Source: Paracentrotus lividus (Eukaryota; Echinodermata; Echinoidea; Camarodonta; Echinidae). From it: a stretch of 64,000 bases of DNA. The DNA lies in NCBI GenBank assembly GCA_940671915.1, contig CALNVZ010002974.1:20480738-20544737 (forward strand), given 5' to 3'. The position numbers and the translations under genes are program-made. The notes under the pieces were generated by a model. That model saw only the letters and a list, made by a program, of their open reading frames with translations. It was not told the DNA's origin and ran no database searches. This document shows, piece by piece, positions 1 through 13,600 of the stretch (position 1 is the first letter of the stretch; every line of letters begins with the position of its first letter).

Positions 1-1415
1 TGAAGATTCAGATTCAAAATTCCTGATGTGAAGTTTTGATTTGGTATGCAAAACAATGTCACTACGGCCGCCATGAGCGATGGAGATATCCCTTCGACAT
101 ATCGTACAAAATGCATGTTGTTTGCTTTTTCCCGATTTGGTGATGAAGTCAAACTCTGTTCCATATTTGCTGTTGTAACATTGTCCCTTTTTACGCTCCA
201 TTTTCCACCATTTATGGTCCAAAACTAGAGAAGAATAGGAGACAAAATACGGTCGACGTTCGCTAGCGACATCACAACTGCATCACACACAATACACGTA
301 CATATGCACTAACATCAACATGCATGTTCACGCGAATGCGCTGTTTTCGTCTTTCGCTGTGTGTATGCACTAAGATCAACGTGCATGTACTTTGAATGGC
401 CTTCCGCCTTCACTACGAATGCGCTGTTTTCGTGTGTTGCTTTCATGTGCACGTACGTACGTACGCGCGCGCCGTAGTAGAACTACATAGAACATGCATA
501 TAACACGTGCGTGAGTGGTCATAATATAATACATGTATAATAGCGCTCATATTCGTAATTTTTAAAGGTGCATTCGTATTTTCGTATAAAGGGTAAAAAT
601 TCGTAATAATTACGAATTTTTCGTAACAGTTGGCAGCTATGAAACTGATGAATGAATATTACCATAGTCATAAGCATACCTCCATACATTGCAGTCTATG
701 GAGGGAAAATAATCACTATTTTACTTATTGAGAAGGATGGAATGACGCTTAGGAAATTAATTATTCAGGGTTTCCTTTTGCCATATCATTACATGCACTG
801 ACAGTATGTAGTGTCCCAGCACTCAGATTTTTCCAAGGCTCAACAAAGTGTATCAGCTACCAGGGTTCACCTTACACGAAGCCCTTGCTGCCAATAATGT
901 CAATGAAAATGGCAGTGGGCAATAAGTCTGAAGAAAACATCCAAAGTGGCCCAGTATGTAGCCTGAAAAGTTTTCAGTTTAGAATAAATAACAGTGTATA
1001 CATTAAAATAAATGCAGGCAACAGAAGATCTATTATGTTTAATCCTCAGTCACATAATGCTGTGCATCCAGCATTACATTAAAAATAACATTACATGAAA
1101 AGTCACTAGAATTAGGGGATCAAGGGAAAATAGAGGATTAGGAGTTTAAGGTGATGGGAATCAAGAGATTAGAGGGAGTTCGCAGAAGGAAAAAAAAACT
1201 TTTTTTGGAGACAACGCTGAGTGCAGAGCACTACATGTTAGGAGTTTTAAGTGGTGCAGCTGGCTATCAAAAAATGCCCCACAAAATAGAGAAAGGAATA
1301 AAGAGCAAGAATATACACATTTAAACCAGAAAGGCAAATGGAGATTAATGCCTCGTCAAAGGATGTCAATTCCTGGCTTCCATTAAGGCAAACTGCCCAA
1401 GGATGGTCTACTTAC
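1..1415. other. Intronic sequence of the SLC4 gene, no gene seen
   Basis: Should be intron downstream of the TM1 exon. At 330-440 a segment with GCGAATGCGCTGTTTTCGT occurs twice about 83 bp apart, and a (CGTA)n/(CG)n patch follows near 455-475. Otherwise featureless. Confidence 0.5.
789..890 (+). repeat. Dispersed ~100 bp repeat, copy 1
   Basis: ATTACATGCACTGACAGTAT to the AAGCCCTTGCTG segment resembles 52072-52160 (ATTACATGCACTGACAGGAT ... GCAGCCCTTGATT). No ends or coding content identified. Confidence 0.55.
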
Positions 1416-1628
1416 CTAAGATACCCCCAAAGGTAATGGCTGGTGAGAGGCAAGCAAAGTAGAGAAAGACAAAAGCAGCTAGGCAGGTGATGTTGAAAGA
1501 GTCTAAGACATCAGAGAGGTAGTGAGGATAGCGTCTCCTGACATCTCTGAACAGACCACCAAACAAGCATCCTGTACGCTGCAGAGGATCACCATGGATC
1601 TTCTCTGATATCAAGAACTGCTGCAAGG
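1416..1628 (-). CDS. SLC4 exon: entry to the membrane domain and TM1
   Basis: The minus strand has three nearby AGs. Only accatcag|CC (exon start 1628) supplies the two bases needed to complete the codon left by exon 11292-11584; the two further in (1620 and 1617) would break the frame. The donor is CTTAG|GTAAGT. It encodes [20 protein letters not shown], then [20 protein letters not shown], then [20 protein letters not shown] and [12 protein letters not shown]. The last part is transmembrane helix 1. An identical copy of the first two thirds lies ~257 bp upstream in the gene (1755-1885). Confidence 0.95.
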
Positions 1629-4600
1629 CTGATGGTCAAGGAAGAATCAAGACAATGATGATAATGGTGGGGTTTTTTTAGTGAGATTATGTCTCTTATG
1701 ATTGGCACTCCTATGCCCTGTAAAATAAAGAGTTACAATCAATTGCAAAATGATAGAGTCTAAGACATCAGAGAGGTAGTGAGGATAGCGTCTCCTGACA
1801 TCTCTGAACAGACCACCAAACAAGCATCCTGTACGCTGCAGAGGATCACCATGGATCTTCTCTGATATCAAGAACTGCTGCAAGGCTGATGGTCAAGGAA
1901 TAATAAAAGACAATGATGATAAAGGTGGGTGAATATATAGTGTTCATGTCTGTCGTAAACGGCATTTCTCTCACTCAAGTTTTATTCCTCACATTTTTAC
2001 CCCACCTGCGCCCAGTAACATTTAGATCCATTGCAAATTTAGGAGCCCCACTTAAAGTGTAACTATATTGATGGATTAGGGTTAGGATTATACAATTTTA
2101 GACACCACATCCATGACTGTCCCTATGTCCAAAATGAGGCTACAAAGATACAATTGATAATAACTCTTTATGTTATAGGGCACTTGGCAGAATGTGGCAA
2201 GTGTAGATTAATGTCTTGCTAAAAGATGACACTGCTTAAAACTATGTAACTGTTGATAATCTTTGAAGGTTTCACTAGTGGTAGAATGATTAGCAGGTGA
2301 AGGTTTCACGGTGCACCAAGTATTCTTTCTTGAGGTTGTGAGAAACGTCGAGATTGGGTAGGTCCTTTTTCAGAACCACTCACAACCTCAAGAAAGAATA
2401 CATGGTGCACCGTGAAACCTACATATGTAACTGTTCCTTTACAGCCTGGTAACCTATTTGATAAACTACAAAACCTCTGAACAGACATGAGAAATTAACC
2501 CTAAAAGGCCTGGGGTTTTTTGGTCATCTCATGACTGGGGGGGGGGGGGGCTGATTCCGCCCCCCCCCTGAGATCTCGGCTGTCGACCGTGCGATCGCGA
2601 CGAAAATCACAACGTGCGTCACATAGGACGTAATTTCCAAAATTGCATCGTCAAATGTTCCGAAAATTTTTCGGTATTAATTAATTATGCTAATTTATGC
2701 ATAAATTTACACATTGCTCTAATTCATTAAATAATGCTCCGAATTTGCTAATTTTTTATTTATAAGCTCTTTGTGAGATTCTGATGAAATGGATTTCAAA
2801 AAAATTCTGTATCAAACTTCATTTCTTATGTATTTCATTGTTTTATTAATTTCTTATGTATTTCTTTGTTTTTTTACTTGTTGTTTTCTATTGTTTTTTT
2901 CAATGGGAATTTTCAGCGACATTATCACGACCACGAAGAACCAAAAACTAATCAATTTGAAGCACTAAAAGCAAAAATAATCATACATTTATGAATAAAT
3001 ACATTTGTATTGGATTTGTACACACAATCAGGTTTTGAGCAATTTTCGGTCTGACGAGCATGTACAAAATGTTGCGTAACTTAAGAACCGCGTACCCGGA
3101 CGTCGCAAATTTGGTCTTAAAAGTTGCGCGAGACTTGAAAGAAAAAATTCATGAAACGGCGTGTCGACAGCTTTATGCATCACCGAGATCTTGCGCGAAA
3201 CGTCGAGGGGATCCGCCCCCCCCCCCAGGCCTTTTAGGGTTAATTGACTTGACCATACTTAATTTCAGATCAGCCTTGCTACCCACTCCAAACTACAAAT
3301 AAAACACCATGTATCATTACAGGGGCCAAAACAAACTTCAAAGAGTTTATGACCCGATCTTGACCCCATATATATTTTGACCATGCGCCTGCTTGGCAGC
3401 TGATACAGAGGGCTCTCCAGATAACCAACATTTAAGCGAGTTTACTGTGATTTTTACCTGTTAAGGTTTATATGACTGGATTTGTTAAGATTCAAGGCTT
3501 CTTTTGGACAAGTTTTCATTTTCGACAAATGCATATTTTTCAAGATATTTGGCAATAAATATATTACATAAAGTTCATCAGTAGACCATGTACACCTACT
3601 GATCTTTATGCATGTTCAGCCAGCTATATCTTGTAGCCACTGGATTACTCTGTATTGTGATCTCAACATCAAGTACAACAGAGTTTTGTTGTGACTTACA
3701 AATAGTCAGGGCTGTTAGGGCTAAATAGTGGTTGGTTGGTGCAGATTCTTCTAAAAACGCCAAATTTCGTACATAGGTGGCCTATACCATACTCTTTCCA
3801 TTTTTGATGGGCGCCAAGAAGGGCGCCCCCTGTGTCGGCCATAGTGGTCAAATCCAAAATGGCCGCCCTCTGATTGAAGTTTCTCAAGGAAAAGGGTTAA
3901 AATGACATAGATTGATAGTATTTTCTGGTTTTATGGCTTACTGAATATGACTACGATACTATTCCATCGATCTAATGTAATTATTTTGCTATGGGGGCTT
4001 CAAAATAGTCATTTTTTGACAAAAACCTGAATTTAGGTGAAAAAAGGGCCCCTCTATGTTAGGAGCCACCTATTATGTAATTATAAAGAGAAAGGATCTA
4101 TATTTTGGTATATAGGTGGCCTATACCATACTCTTTCCGTTTTTGATGGGCGCCAAGAAGGGCGCCCCCTGTGTCGGCCATAGCGGTCAATATCCAAAAT
4201 GCCGCTCTCAGAGTGAAGTTTCTCAAGGAAGAGGGCTCAAGTGACATAGAATGATAATATTTTCTGGTTTTATGGCTTACTAAATATGACTTTGATATTG
4301 TTCCATCGATCTAATGTAATTATTTTGCTATGGGGGCTTCAAAATAGTCATTTTTTGATAAAAACCTGAATTTATGTGAAAAAGGGCCCCTCTATGTTAG
4401 GAACCCCCTATTATGTAATTATAAAGAGAAAGGATCTGTATTTTGGCACATAGGTTGCCCATGATTGGCGCCATGAAGAGCGCCCCCAAGGATAGTCATC
4501 ATGGGCAAACCCACTCATGATACGATGTCAATACTTTAGTATTGACCTCGTGGACCAACTGCCATATTTTGGGGAAAATTTTGCAACCTTGTTAATGTTG

Positions 4601-7600
4601 TTTTATCTAAGGTTTTTCTCCTTTTTGCAATCACTTTCTGCTCCAAAATTAGTAGTAGTATATGTCTATGTCAATATAAGACACAGTGAATAAGTTTTGG
4701 AAAAATTTCAAATCAAAATCATGAAAAAAAAAATTAAAACATCACTGAATTTTTTTCCCTCTCCCGCCCAAAAACGTGCGGGGAAATTTTCAGAAAGTGG
4801 ACTTTAAAAAATAATTTTTCATCCAAGAAGAAAAAAAGAAAACTTGAAAACATCAGGGATAGTAAAAGGAACATCCAAACACTCAGTTATTGAAGAAAGA
4901 TAAGTGAAAATGTGATTTTAAAAAGTGAAAATTAAGTTTGTTTTCTGAAAGTTTTCTTACTGAGTCTTGTCATTAGTCCCAGATAGTTCAGTTGCTTGTG
5001 TGGGCAAACCTAAAATGGCTGCTAACTGAATGAAATTTCTAAGAAATACGCTTTGATTGTTTTTGATTGAATAAAACACTATATTACTTTTAAAAAAAGT
5101 TTCAAGAATAAAAGGCTATTGAAATGATAGAGGTTCTTATTATTATGGGTTTTATGGCTTACTGAATGTGAATATGATGCTATTTCATCAATGTGGTGTC
5201 ATAAACTTTCAATATGGGGGTTTGAAATAGTTATAAACCAGGTCTTTTGGGGCAAAATATCCATTCGATATGAGAAGTCCCTATAATGTCATCATCAAAG
5301 ATTAAAGGCTATGATGTTCAATTATCACCTAGTTTGAACAATACCATACCTGTTTCACATTTCAAGAAAGGCACCCATGAGGCAGCCATGATGGTCAATT
5401 CCAAAATGGATACTCGAAATGAAATGAAATCTTGTACAAAAGGCTTGATAAAAACCCCAAAATACATGTTTAAGGGGTAGTGGGGATCAGAGAATTTTAA
5501 TCTGATGTTTTTCTCTTAATTTGAAGTAATTTTGTATTTCTAAACTGCATTTATGCCTGGCGGTGGCCCATTGGGGTGCTGCAATGGTGAGAATGACTAC
5601 CATTTCAGGAGCTAAAATGAGACAAAATGGTCCTTTTTATGAGGGACCTCTATAATGTTCTGTTCCATTCATAGGACTTTAATTTTTAAAGATTATAGTC
5701 TTCTTCTCACAGTACAGTTTGTTTTTGTTCAATAGACTGGGGCACACCCTAAAAACTACTGTCATTGTCGCTCTTTTTCGAAAGTGCGATCCAGTGCATA
5801 ATAATAACAATAATAATATTATATTATATTCTACAACAGTGTTGTTGATCTTGAACACTCTCCTTAAACTGGAGGAGAAGGCCATTCAAGTTAATGATGG
5901 TCTCCTATAGTATTGCTTTGAGGTACAATGGTAGTGATGGAGGACACAACTTGACTATTCATATTTGACCCTTTTCTAGGTGGTATTTTATATTATGGGT
6001 GGATTTTTGTTCGGCTATTGTTTGCAATTTGTTTCCATATATGGAAAAAAAAATACATCCCATTCTCAGCCTCTGCTTCAAAACAAGAAAGGACATGGAA
6101 CAAGTACATGCATGACATGTATTGTGCTTTAAAGTGTTCTCATGATAAGTAATGCCCCTACCAAAGATAGAAAGAAGGGTCATATGTGCCATAATTATCT
6201 TTCAGTGACCCTGTGCAAACATGATGACAATAAAATCAATAAAATAACACATATTCAAATCTGCATTGCATCAAACCCCAGATATTCTAGGCTTTCAGTT
6301 TGAAATTATATATTGACAAGGGCCTTCTTAAAATATGGAAATATATATATTATACAAATATACAATGACAATCGAGGATCTGGTTAAAACTATTCGCATC
6401 GAAGGAACATCACATAGTACTATTCTCTTACCAATAGTTCGTTTTCTTCTTCATGACGTTGACACGCATAGTTTACATTTTTTCCCTAGCGGAAAAACTG
6501 GACTATCGCTTTTTCCGACCCCCCCCCCCCACCCTTATTCATGAGTTGCTAAACGCCAGAACGCAAGCCGGTGCTAACTCTGCTTTTGCCTTTTACCTTG
6601 AATTCTCCGCCACTGCAATGCCAACGCGGAAACTTTCGGCGAGCTGCACTGACCAGGTCGCTTACATAACAGACCCGATCGAGTTACGGCAAGACAATAT
6701 TTTCCTGATTCACAATCTAAAACCTCTCAAGGGTAAGCATGAAGACTATATAATTTTGTTCATCAAAAAAATTAAAGGAATGGTTATCTAAGTGAAGGGA
6801 TATAAAAAACAGGAATATAAATCTATATCAGAGCTCATTCTCAGAACAGCGTTAAACTAATTTGTATTTCGCATCCTACCTAGCGACATCACATAGTACT
6901 ATTCTCTCGGGCCGATGGCCCTCGAGAGAATTAGTACTATGTGACTGTTCTCGATGCCGAATAGCTTTTAAACCAGATCCTCGGATTTGTCATTTGTATA
7001 TTTGTATAAATATATATATCTTCCATAGAATATTTTATAAGATTAGGCCCATTCGTCAATATAATAATCTCAAACATCTGAAAGCGCTATTATTAGAAGT
7101 ACCTGCTGGGGTTTGATTGCCAATGACAAGACCATTTGAAATATTTGTGTTATTTTTATTTGATTTTAGTGTCATCATGTTTGCACAGCAGCGTGATCAG
7201 GGGTCCTCGTAAGAGCATAAATTAATGCGCACAAGTATTGACCCTTCTTTCTATCTTTGGTAGGGGCATTACTTATCATGAGAACACTTTAAAAGCACAA
7301 TACATGTCATGCATGTACTGTGTCATGTCCATTCTTTTGTTGTTTTGAAGCAGAGGCTGAGAATGGGATGTATTTTTTTTCATATATGCGAAACAATTGC
7401 AAACAATAGCCGAACAAAAATCCACCCATAAATAAAATACCCTAGAAAAGGGTCAAATATGAATAGTCAAGTTTGTGTCCTCCATCACTTACCATTGCTA
7501 CCTCAAAGCAATACTATAATTAAATTGCACATTCCCAGCCCCATCCACGGACAATGAAGCTGCCGAGCACCCCGAATCGCGGGGTTGACTATTCAACTTG

Positions 7601-10600
7601 AAAACTGACTCGGTGTGCTGTGTGACTCCGCTAACTCTCTTCCAGCAGTTTATCGCCTGAAGGAAGAGATGTTTTCAAAGACTCCAGAAACATAATTCGA
7701 ATTTGAAAAGTTTAAGTTTAATTGTAGACAATATAGCAATATTACTTACAATATATTAACTGGTTTGTATACATATATTTATTCATTGTCCTTATTTGTC
7801 TTATTATATCAAGTCTTTGTCCTGGCCTACTGAGATTACTGCACATTGCCTTGCTTTTTGATACTTTCCAGATTGGTTCTTTTATATTCTCTCTGTTCGT
7901 CGTGCGCACCATTTTTGTTGCCGATAAAATCGAAAGCGTATAACACCAGACAGTAGTGGTAATTTGTGAACGGAATTATGTGGTAGCACATACGTACAGT
8001 CAATCAAATTGTGTAGTATCAAAGTATTCACAACAATACAAATAATTAGCTGTATTATATGGCTGATGTAGTAAGATTTGTATATAAACTATATATATCT
8101 ATTAAAATTAAAAGTCTATCGACGAATGTATAGGATTTACACGCAATGACAAACATTCATATGAGCTTTAAAGGCCTGAATGAGGCACCTCATCATTATA
8201 TAAAACAAACTTATAACTTTGATGTGCTCTGTCACGATTTTAAGAAGCTTCCTGAATGGAAGTAGTCATGGCGAATTTGCTTCTTACCTCTACGCTATTT
8301 TTTTGCACAAGGATAAGACTTTCTTTCTAAAATGCTATGTTCAGACTATGATGCATCAGTATCTTTCAGACTATTGTTAACACGGCAGACAAACACATCC
8401 ATCAAGGCAAGAGCGTCATTTAAAGCCTTGATGAGACAATCCTTGCTGAAAAGATAAAGTGGAAATTGGGCTATTATAATGTTCATTATGGAAGTTTAAT
8501 AGAGTATTGTCGGCAGATGTATGCATACGAAATACACAAATTCCGGTACTTTCTTCTTGCCGCATTTCATGGAGGAATTGTTCTCTCTTCATTCTATGCA
8601 GGTTTCCCAAACAAAAATTATTGGGTTTTCAATAGTCATCACACAGAGCAGAAAGAAGCTTGTTTAGTAACATTACAGAAATATCAGTAAGACAAAACAA
8701 AAAACATTTCCCAAAAACTTCAGCCTAGATAAATTTGATAATCCCGGGATGAGGTGACATTCGTTCACTACCCCACATGTTGAATATTGTTCCCTTAAAC
8801 ATTTTTTGATAGAATTTTTCTTTGATGTAAGAATCTTCTTTTATACATAAGTCATATAAGGTTTAAAGCATTGTATTGATACAGGAGTTTGGAATATAAG
8901 AATGAATCACTATTTTCATTATATCTCATGCTTGTCAGAATGATCAATATTCCACATTATCATGTTGTGGACCGTTTAAGCTATTAAGGAAACACAAATC
9001 TAAGTTTTAGCTTCAAGTAATTATATTACCTTCATTAACTTAAATTAGGTTAATATAATGCCCCCATTATATTTCGAATATTTGTAGTAAACATGTAAGA
9101 GTGACCATTGAAAGTTACAGTGTAATTGTACTAAACTGATGTATTTTTTTTCCAAACCAATGGCAGATTTCAAGTTGTAAGTAATCTAGTATTGATTAAT
9201 TGCATAATTGAGATAACTATGTAACTATATTAATGTCCCATCCTAATCTTACTATTGAATGATCAATAATTAATAATGAATCAATATATATAGAATTGAT
9301 ATATGAAATAATGAATAATAATGTGATTGGTATGCGCCCAAGATCGCACTCTGTAAGTCTCAAATGGCGGCATCATATTATTTCTGTTGTTTTTTTTCGT
9401 GGGGAGGAAAGGCTACATGTATATAATTTTTGTGTTTGTTATTTGTTATCATGAAGATATCAATTTGGTAATTTAGTTCTCAATATTCAATGATAAATTT
9501 CTATTTTTGTAGTGTTGTTAATAAGGATGTAGTAACAGTGTTCTTATGATTGTTTATCAATATGATTCGATATCTATAATTTTTAAGCTGTACAAAATAT
9601 TGAATCTAAATTGTACTTTATCTAATGAACATAGTACTTTTAATTGAATCTGTGTTTAACTATGCTAATATTCTATTATTTAAATTGGAGTTTTTAATAA
9701 GATTATTTCATGGAATTATTGTTTTTTGTGATAATTTTATGTATATTTTATTTGTATGCACTGAATTCGGNNNNNNNNNNNNNNNNNNNNNNNNNTCTTG
9801 AGAAACGTTTTTCTTAGTTAAACTATTCTTTTTCTCCTTGTGTACACTCTCAATGCAAACAATCTTAGATAAGGGATATAAATAAGTATATCTGCATACA
9901 GGCTGCATACTAATGTGATGCTATAAGAATATCTTAGCCACATATTCTAAAATGATATTATTGGTACCCCTGAGAGAGTGTGGCCGTCCCCCATAAATGC
10001 CTTTTTAAATATGAGAAATGACATACATATAATGTGATCTTGAGGCAAATTAATCAATGGAATAACTTCAGATTTGAATGATCAAATCCCCTAGACCCCT
10101 TAGATATGTATTTTAGGAGTTTATTGGAGCCTTATACATAGCAAATTTACCTTCATTCTGTTTTCAGAATGCATTCATTTCTGCTTTGGCCATTTAAGAC
10201 CAGCTCAAGGGCGCCCCTCTGAGCTCATGAAAAAGGATGGTGTACATGTACATTCCAAACGTGTAAAATGACAATACTACTAACATAGAAGGGCCATTTT
10301 GCCCCTCAGATGCCCCTTTTAAGAATACCATTGTAATGCAAAATTATCTAGTGAGCTATAGAACCCCCAATTGAATGTAAAAAGTATATTTCAACCCTTT
10401 TCCTTTAGAAACTTCACTCAAATGTTAAAGGTTTTTGATTTTCCTAATATGGACGCCTCTGGGGGCGCAATACTTATTGCCCATCAGAAATTAAAAGAGC
10501 ACAGTATTGGCAAACTGTATGCCAAAATAAGGACTTACGATGATATTAATAGGGGCTTCTAACGTAAAGGGGCTATTTTTTCCATAAATTCAACTTTTTA

Positions 10601-13600
10601 TTAAAAAAATGACCATTTTGAAGCCCCCATAGCAAAACTATTACATTTTTTCTTTGGAATACTACCATAGCCATATTCGGTAAGCCATAAAACCAGAAAA
10701 TAATATTGATTTACATAATTTGAGCCCTTTTCTTTGAGAATCTTCACTCAGATGGCAGCCATTTTGAATTTGGCAGCCATGGCCGCCCCAGGGGGCGCCG
10801 TTCTTGGCGCCCATCAAAAATTGAAAGAGTATGGTATAAGCAACCTATGTGCCAAATTTGGCGCTTTTAGAAACAATATGCACCAAAAATCCCTAACAGC
10901 TCCGACTAAAAGAATGACTACAAGAACTAATCTTCACTATTCAGCAGATCAATTACTTTCACTGAGGAACAATGTTCCTTGGGACAAAAGGATCTCCTCA
11001 GACTTGATGCGACACATTAGAGATTTAGGAATCAATATCATTCCAGCTACTAAGAGAGGAGTGAGAGGAGGAAGAACAAAACAGAGGCCTTTATCAGTGA
11101 GGATTACAACACGGACATCAAACCCTGAGAGAGAAAAGACAGATTGTCAGAAAAGGCCTTGCTTTCTGAGGAGAATTGAGACAACCCCACAGTCATCTAC
11201 TTCTATAACTAATATTGCTACTTTACTAAGCATTTGAATCAAAATCTTAATGTATTGTGAGCACCTATCATTTCTCTCAACGGCTACCTACCGACTGTAT
11301 CCTCCTCCTTTAAATTAAGAGTCTTTCTCCTCCTCTTAACCTTCTCCTGTTCTCTCTTTTGTATCCTGGTGATTGGCATCAGTAGCTCCTTATCCCATTC
11401 TCCAGGGGGTAATACCATGGTATCGTTTAGGAACTCATTGATTCCCATCAGGATGTCCTTCCTCTCCCGGGCGGAGTACGCGATCTTCCGGAAGACCTCG
11501 TCTGAGAAGAGCGTCGCCAGGGCGCGGCCTACCTCCTGGTAGCAGAGGGTTGGCATGGGAGGTCCAGTCACCAAGAAGATGTACCTGAAGAGGGTGTAGA
11601 AAGTGTATAAGTTTATTAAGAATTTCACCACATACAGTAATTTCCTTTACATTTCTACATGATAGCAGGTGCACAGATTTCCATTGATAATTGAGATTCA
11701 CCTGAAAAGGAAATTGTCAAATATATCTCTCTCCATCTCTCTACATTTATTTCTAATTATTTAACCTCCAATTCCAAATAATACTATTGACAGACTTAAC
11801 ACAACTGTTTTAAATGCCAGTCAGTTTGCGTATCTTTACTTCCAGCAGATACATTAAACTTTCAGTCACTGAAACGACAACAATTGCCATTTCCTTAACC
11901 CTAATAAGGCCGGGGGGGGGGGGGGGTTGAATTCAACCCCCTCGACATTTCCGCGACCTGTCGCCGCGCGAATTTTTTGACCGCGCGTTCAATGACTTTT
12001 TACTTTCAAGTCTTGCGCATCTTTTGAAATTGTTTTCGCGAAAATCGGGCATACGGTGACGACGCTGCACGATTTTAAAAATATCCGTCAGACCGAAACC
12101 GTCAAAAACGTGATTTTGTGTACAAAGTCAATGCAAATAGAATTTCTCATGTAATTCATATCATATGATTATTTTCACTTTCACTGGCTAAAATCAATTT
12201 ATTTTAGCATAATTATGCTTCAAAAAGATTCTGCAATCAATTTTGACCAAAAAACAAAGAAACAAAGGTCGAAAAACAAAGAATACATAAGAAATTCGTC
12301 AAAAATAAATACATAAAGAAAATATTTGATACCGAATTTTTTTTCAGAACAATTGTTGGGAATGGTACAAAGAATATTTAGACCAAATTTCAGCATTCTA
12401 GGAGCTTTATTAGTAAATAGAGCAAAAAGAATAAATTATGCATAAATTAACATAATTAATTGATATAAATAAAATAACATTATTCAGGAAATAACGATGC
12501 TAACTTGTAGATTACATTGCACACTACCATTGTGCAAAATTTCGCGGCGTTCACGGCATCGCGGCCGAGATCTCAGGGGGGGGGGTTGATTCAACCCCCC
12601 CCCCCCCCCCCCCCCCCCCCGCGCATAGGACAGCCAAAAAGCCCGGCCTGACTAGGGTAACAGTATCTCCAACTGAAACTATTGAAGCATGAGTGTAACC
12701 TTTACATACAGGCCACTTGTAAGTACAGGCTATATCTGGCATTCTGGCATCCTTTGAGCATTCACACTTCATACCTTAATGGAATTGGGACCTCCAGGAA
12801 ATTCTCAAATAGGATTGGTTCATCTAGCCTAACCAGGACCATGTATGGTGCCTCTAGGAACTCCTCCTTAGCAACCATCACTAAGGCTCCCTCGGAGTCA
12901 GGCGGTATCTTCCTCATGATGCCATCCGACTTGTGTTGCTGAACGGCTAGAGTAGCAGCAGAGAGGTTGCGGTTGATGGCTGAGCCGTTATCAACCTTCA
13001 GATGTGTGATTTTCTCTTGTTGTTGGTGAGATTGTAGCATGGCCACTTTGGATTCTGGATCGGTAAACTACAGGAAAACAAACAAACAAAAGAGGTGGTG
13101 ATCTACTTTGCCCGAGTTCTCACTATATTAGGAGAACAAAATTTCCTGAGTTCACCATGATTAATTTGTAAAATTCCAGGATAACTATTTTGATATACTT
13201 CTACCTATTTTGATGTGCTGTGGCAATGAACGTGGTGACCGTAAAACTATTTGACACAGACTGACAAATTCTTATCAAATTCCCTGACTTTTCCCTGGTC
13301 TGAGGCATATTTTTCTTCCAAATTCCTTGACTTTAACTCATTTTCGAGGTTTCCCATAATTTCCAAGCAGAATGTGAACCATTTTCTTGCCCTCTAGCAA
13401 CAATGCCTGTTACACACAGTATTACATAATTATTGACCTCAAAAGGTTTGTATACATGTACAATGAGATAACTAATAATAAGTAAAATCTTTCAAGTGAT
13501 ACATGTATATTTCATGTTTAAACATCAGTATCTTAGTAAATGTCCAGTAAGTCTTTCATTCTTAGAACATGTAAACTCATAAGCCCAGTCGCTACTTACT

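Larger units (their letters stand above)
5906..7518. mobile_element. 1.6 kb foldback element with long imperfect inverted arms
   Basis: The left arm 5906-6428 and right arm about 6908-7518 are inverted copies: both outer ends read TATAGTATTGCTTTGAGG, both carry the GGGTCAAATATGAATAGTCA segment and the poly-A/ATACATCCCATTCTCAGC segment, and the inner ends carry GAGGATCTGGTT(T)AAA. Terminal TA dinucleotides could be the target duplication. The centre (about 6430-6886) is unrelated to the arms. Confidence 0.8.
3705..10906. mobile_element. Putative 7.2 kb TA-flanked element with inverted subterminal repeat arrays
   Basis: The left end TA|GTCAGGGCTGTTAGGG (TA at 3703-3704) is mirrored at the right end as CCCTAACAGCTCCGAC|TA (TA at 10907-10908). 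Homology then continues inward (CTAAAA.CGCCAAATTT and its inverse). Each end leads into copies of a ~339 bp repeat in opposite orientations (3773-5650 and about 10000-10860). TA flanks suggest the Tc1/mariner-like class, but no transposase was seen. The interior holds a foldback element and a 25-N gap. It lies in the last visible intron of the SLC4 gene. Two independent insertions of the repeat family are an alternative. Confidence 0.5.

Noticed and set aside
10734..11237. 167-codon open frame
   Set aside because: Its start lies in the GGCGCC repeat and the rest reads the antisense of SLC4 intron. No splice or family support.
12551..12772. Glycine-run minus-strand frame
   Set aside because: Reads a C homopolymer in the piggyBac-like MITE.
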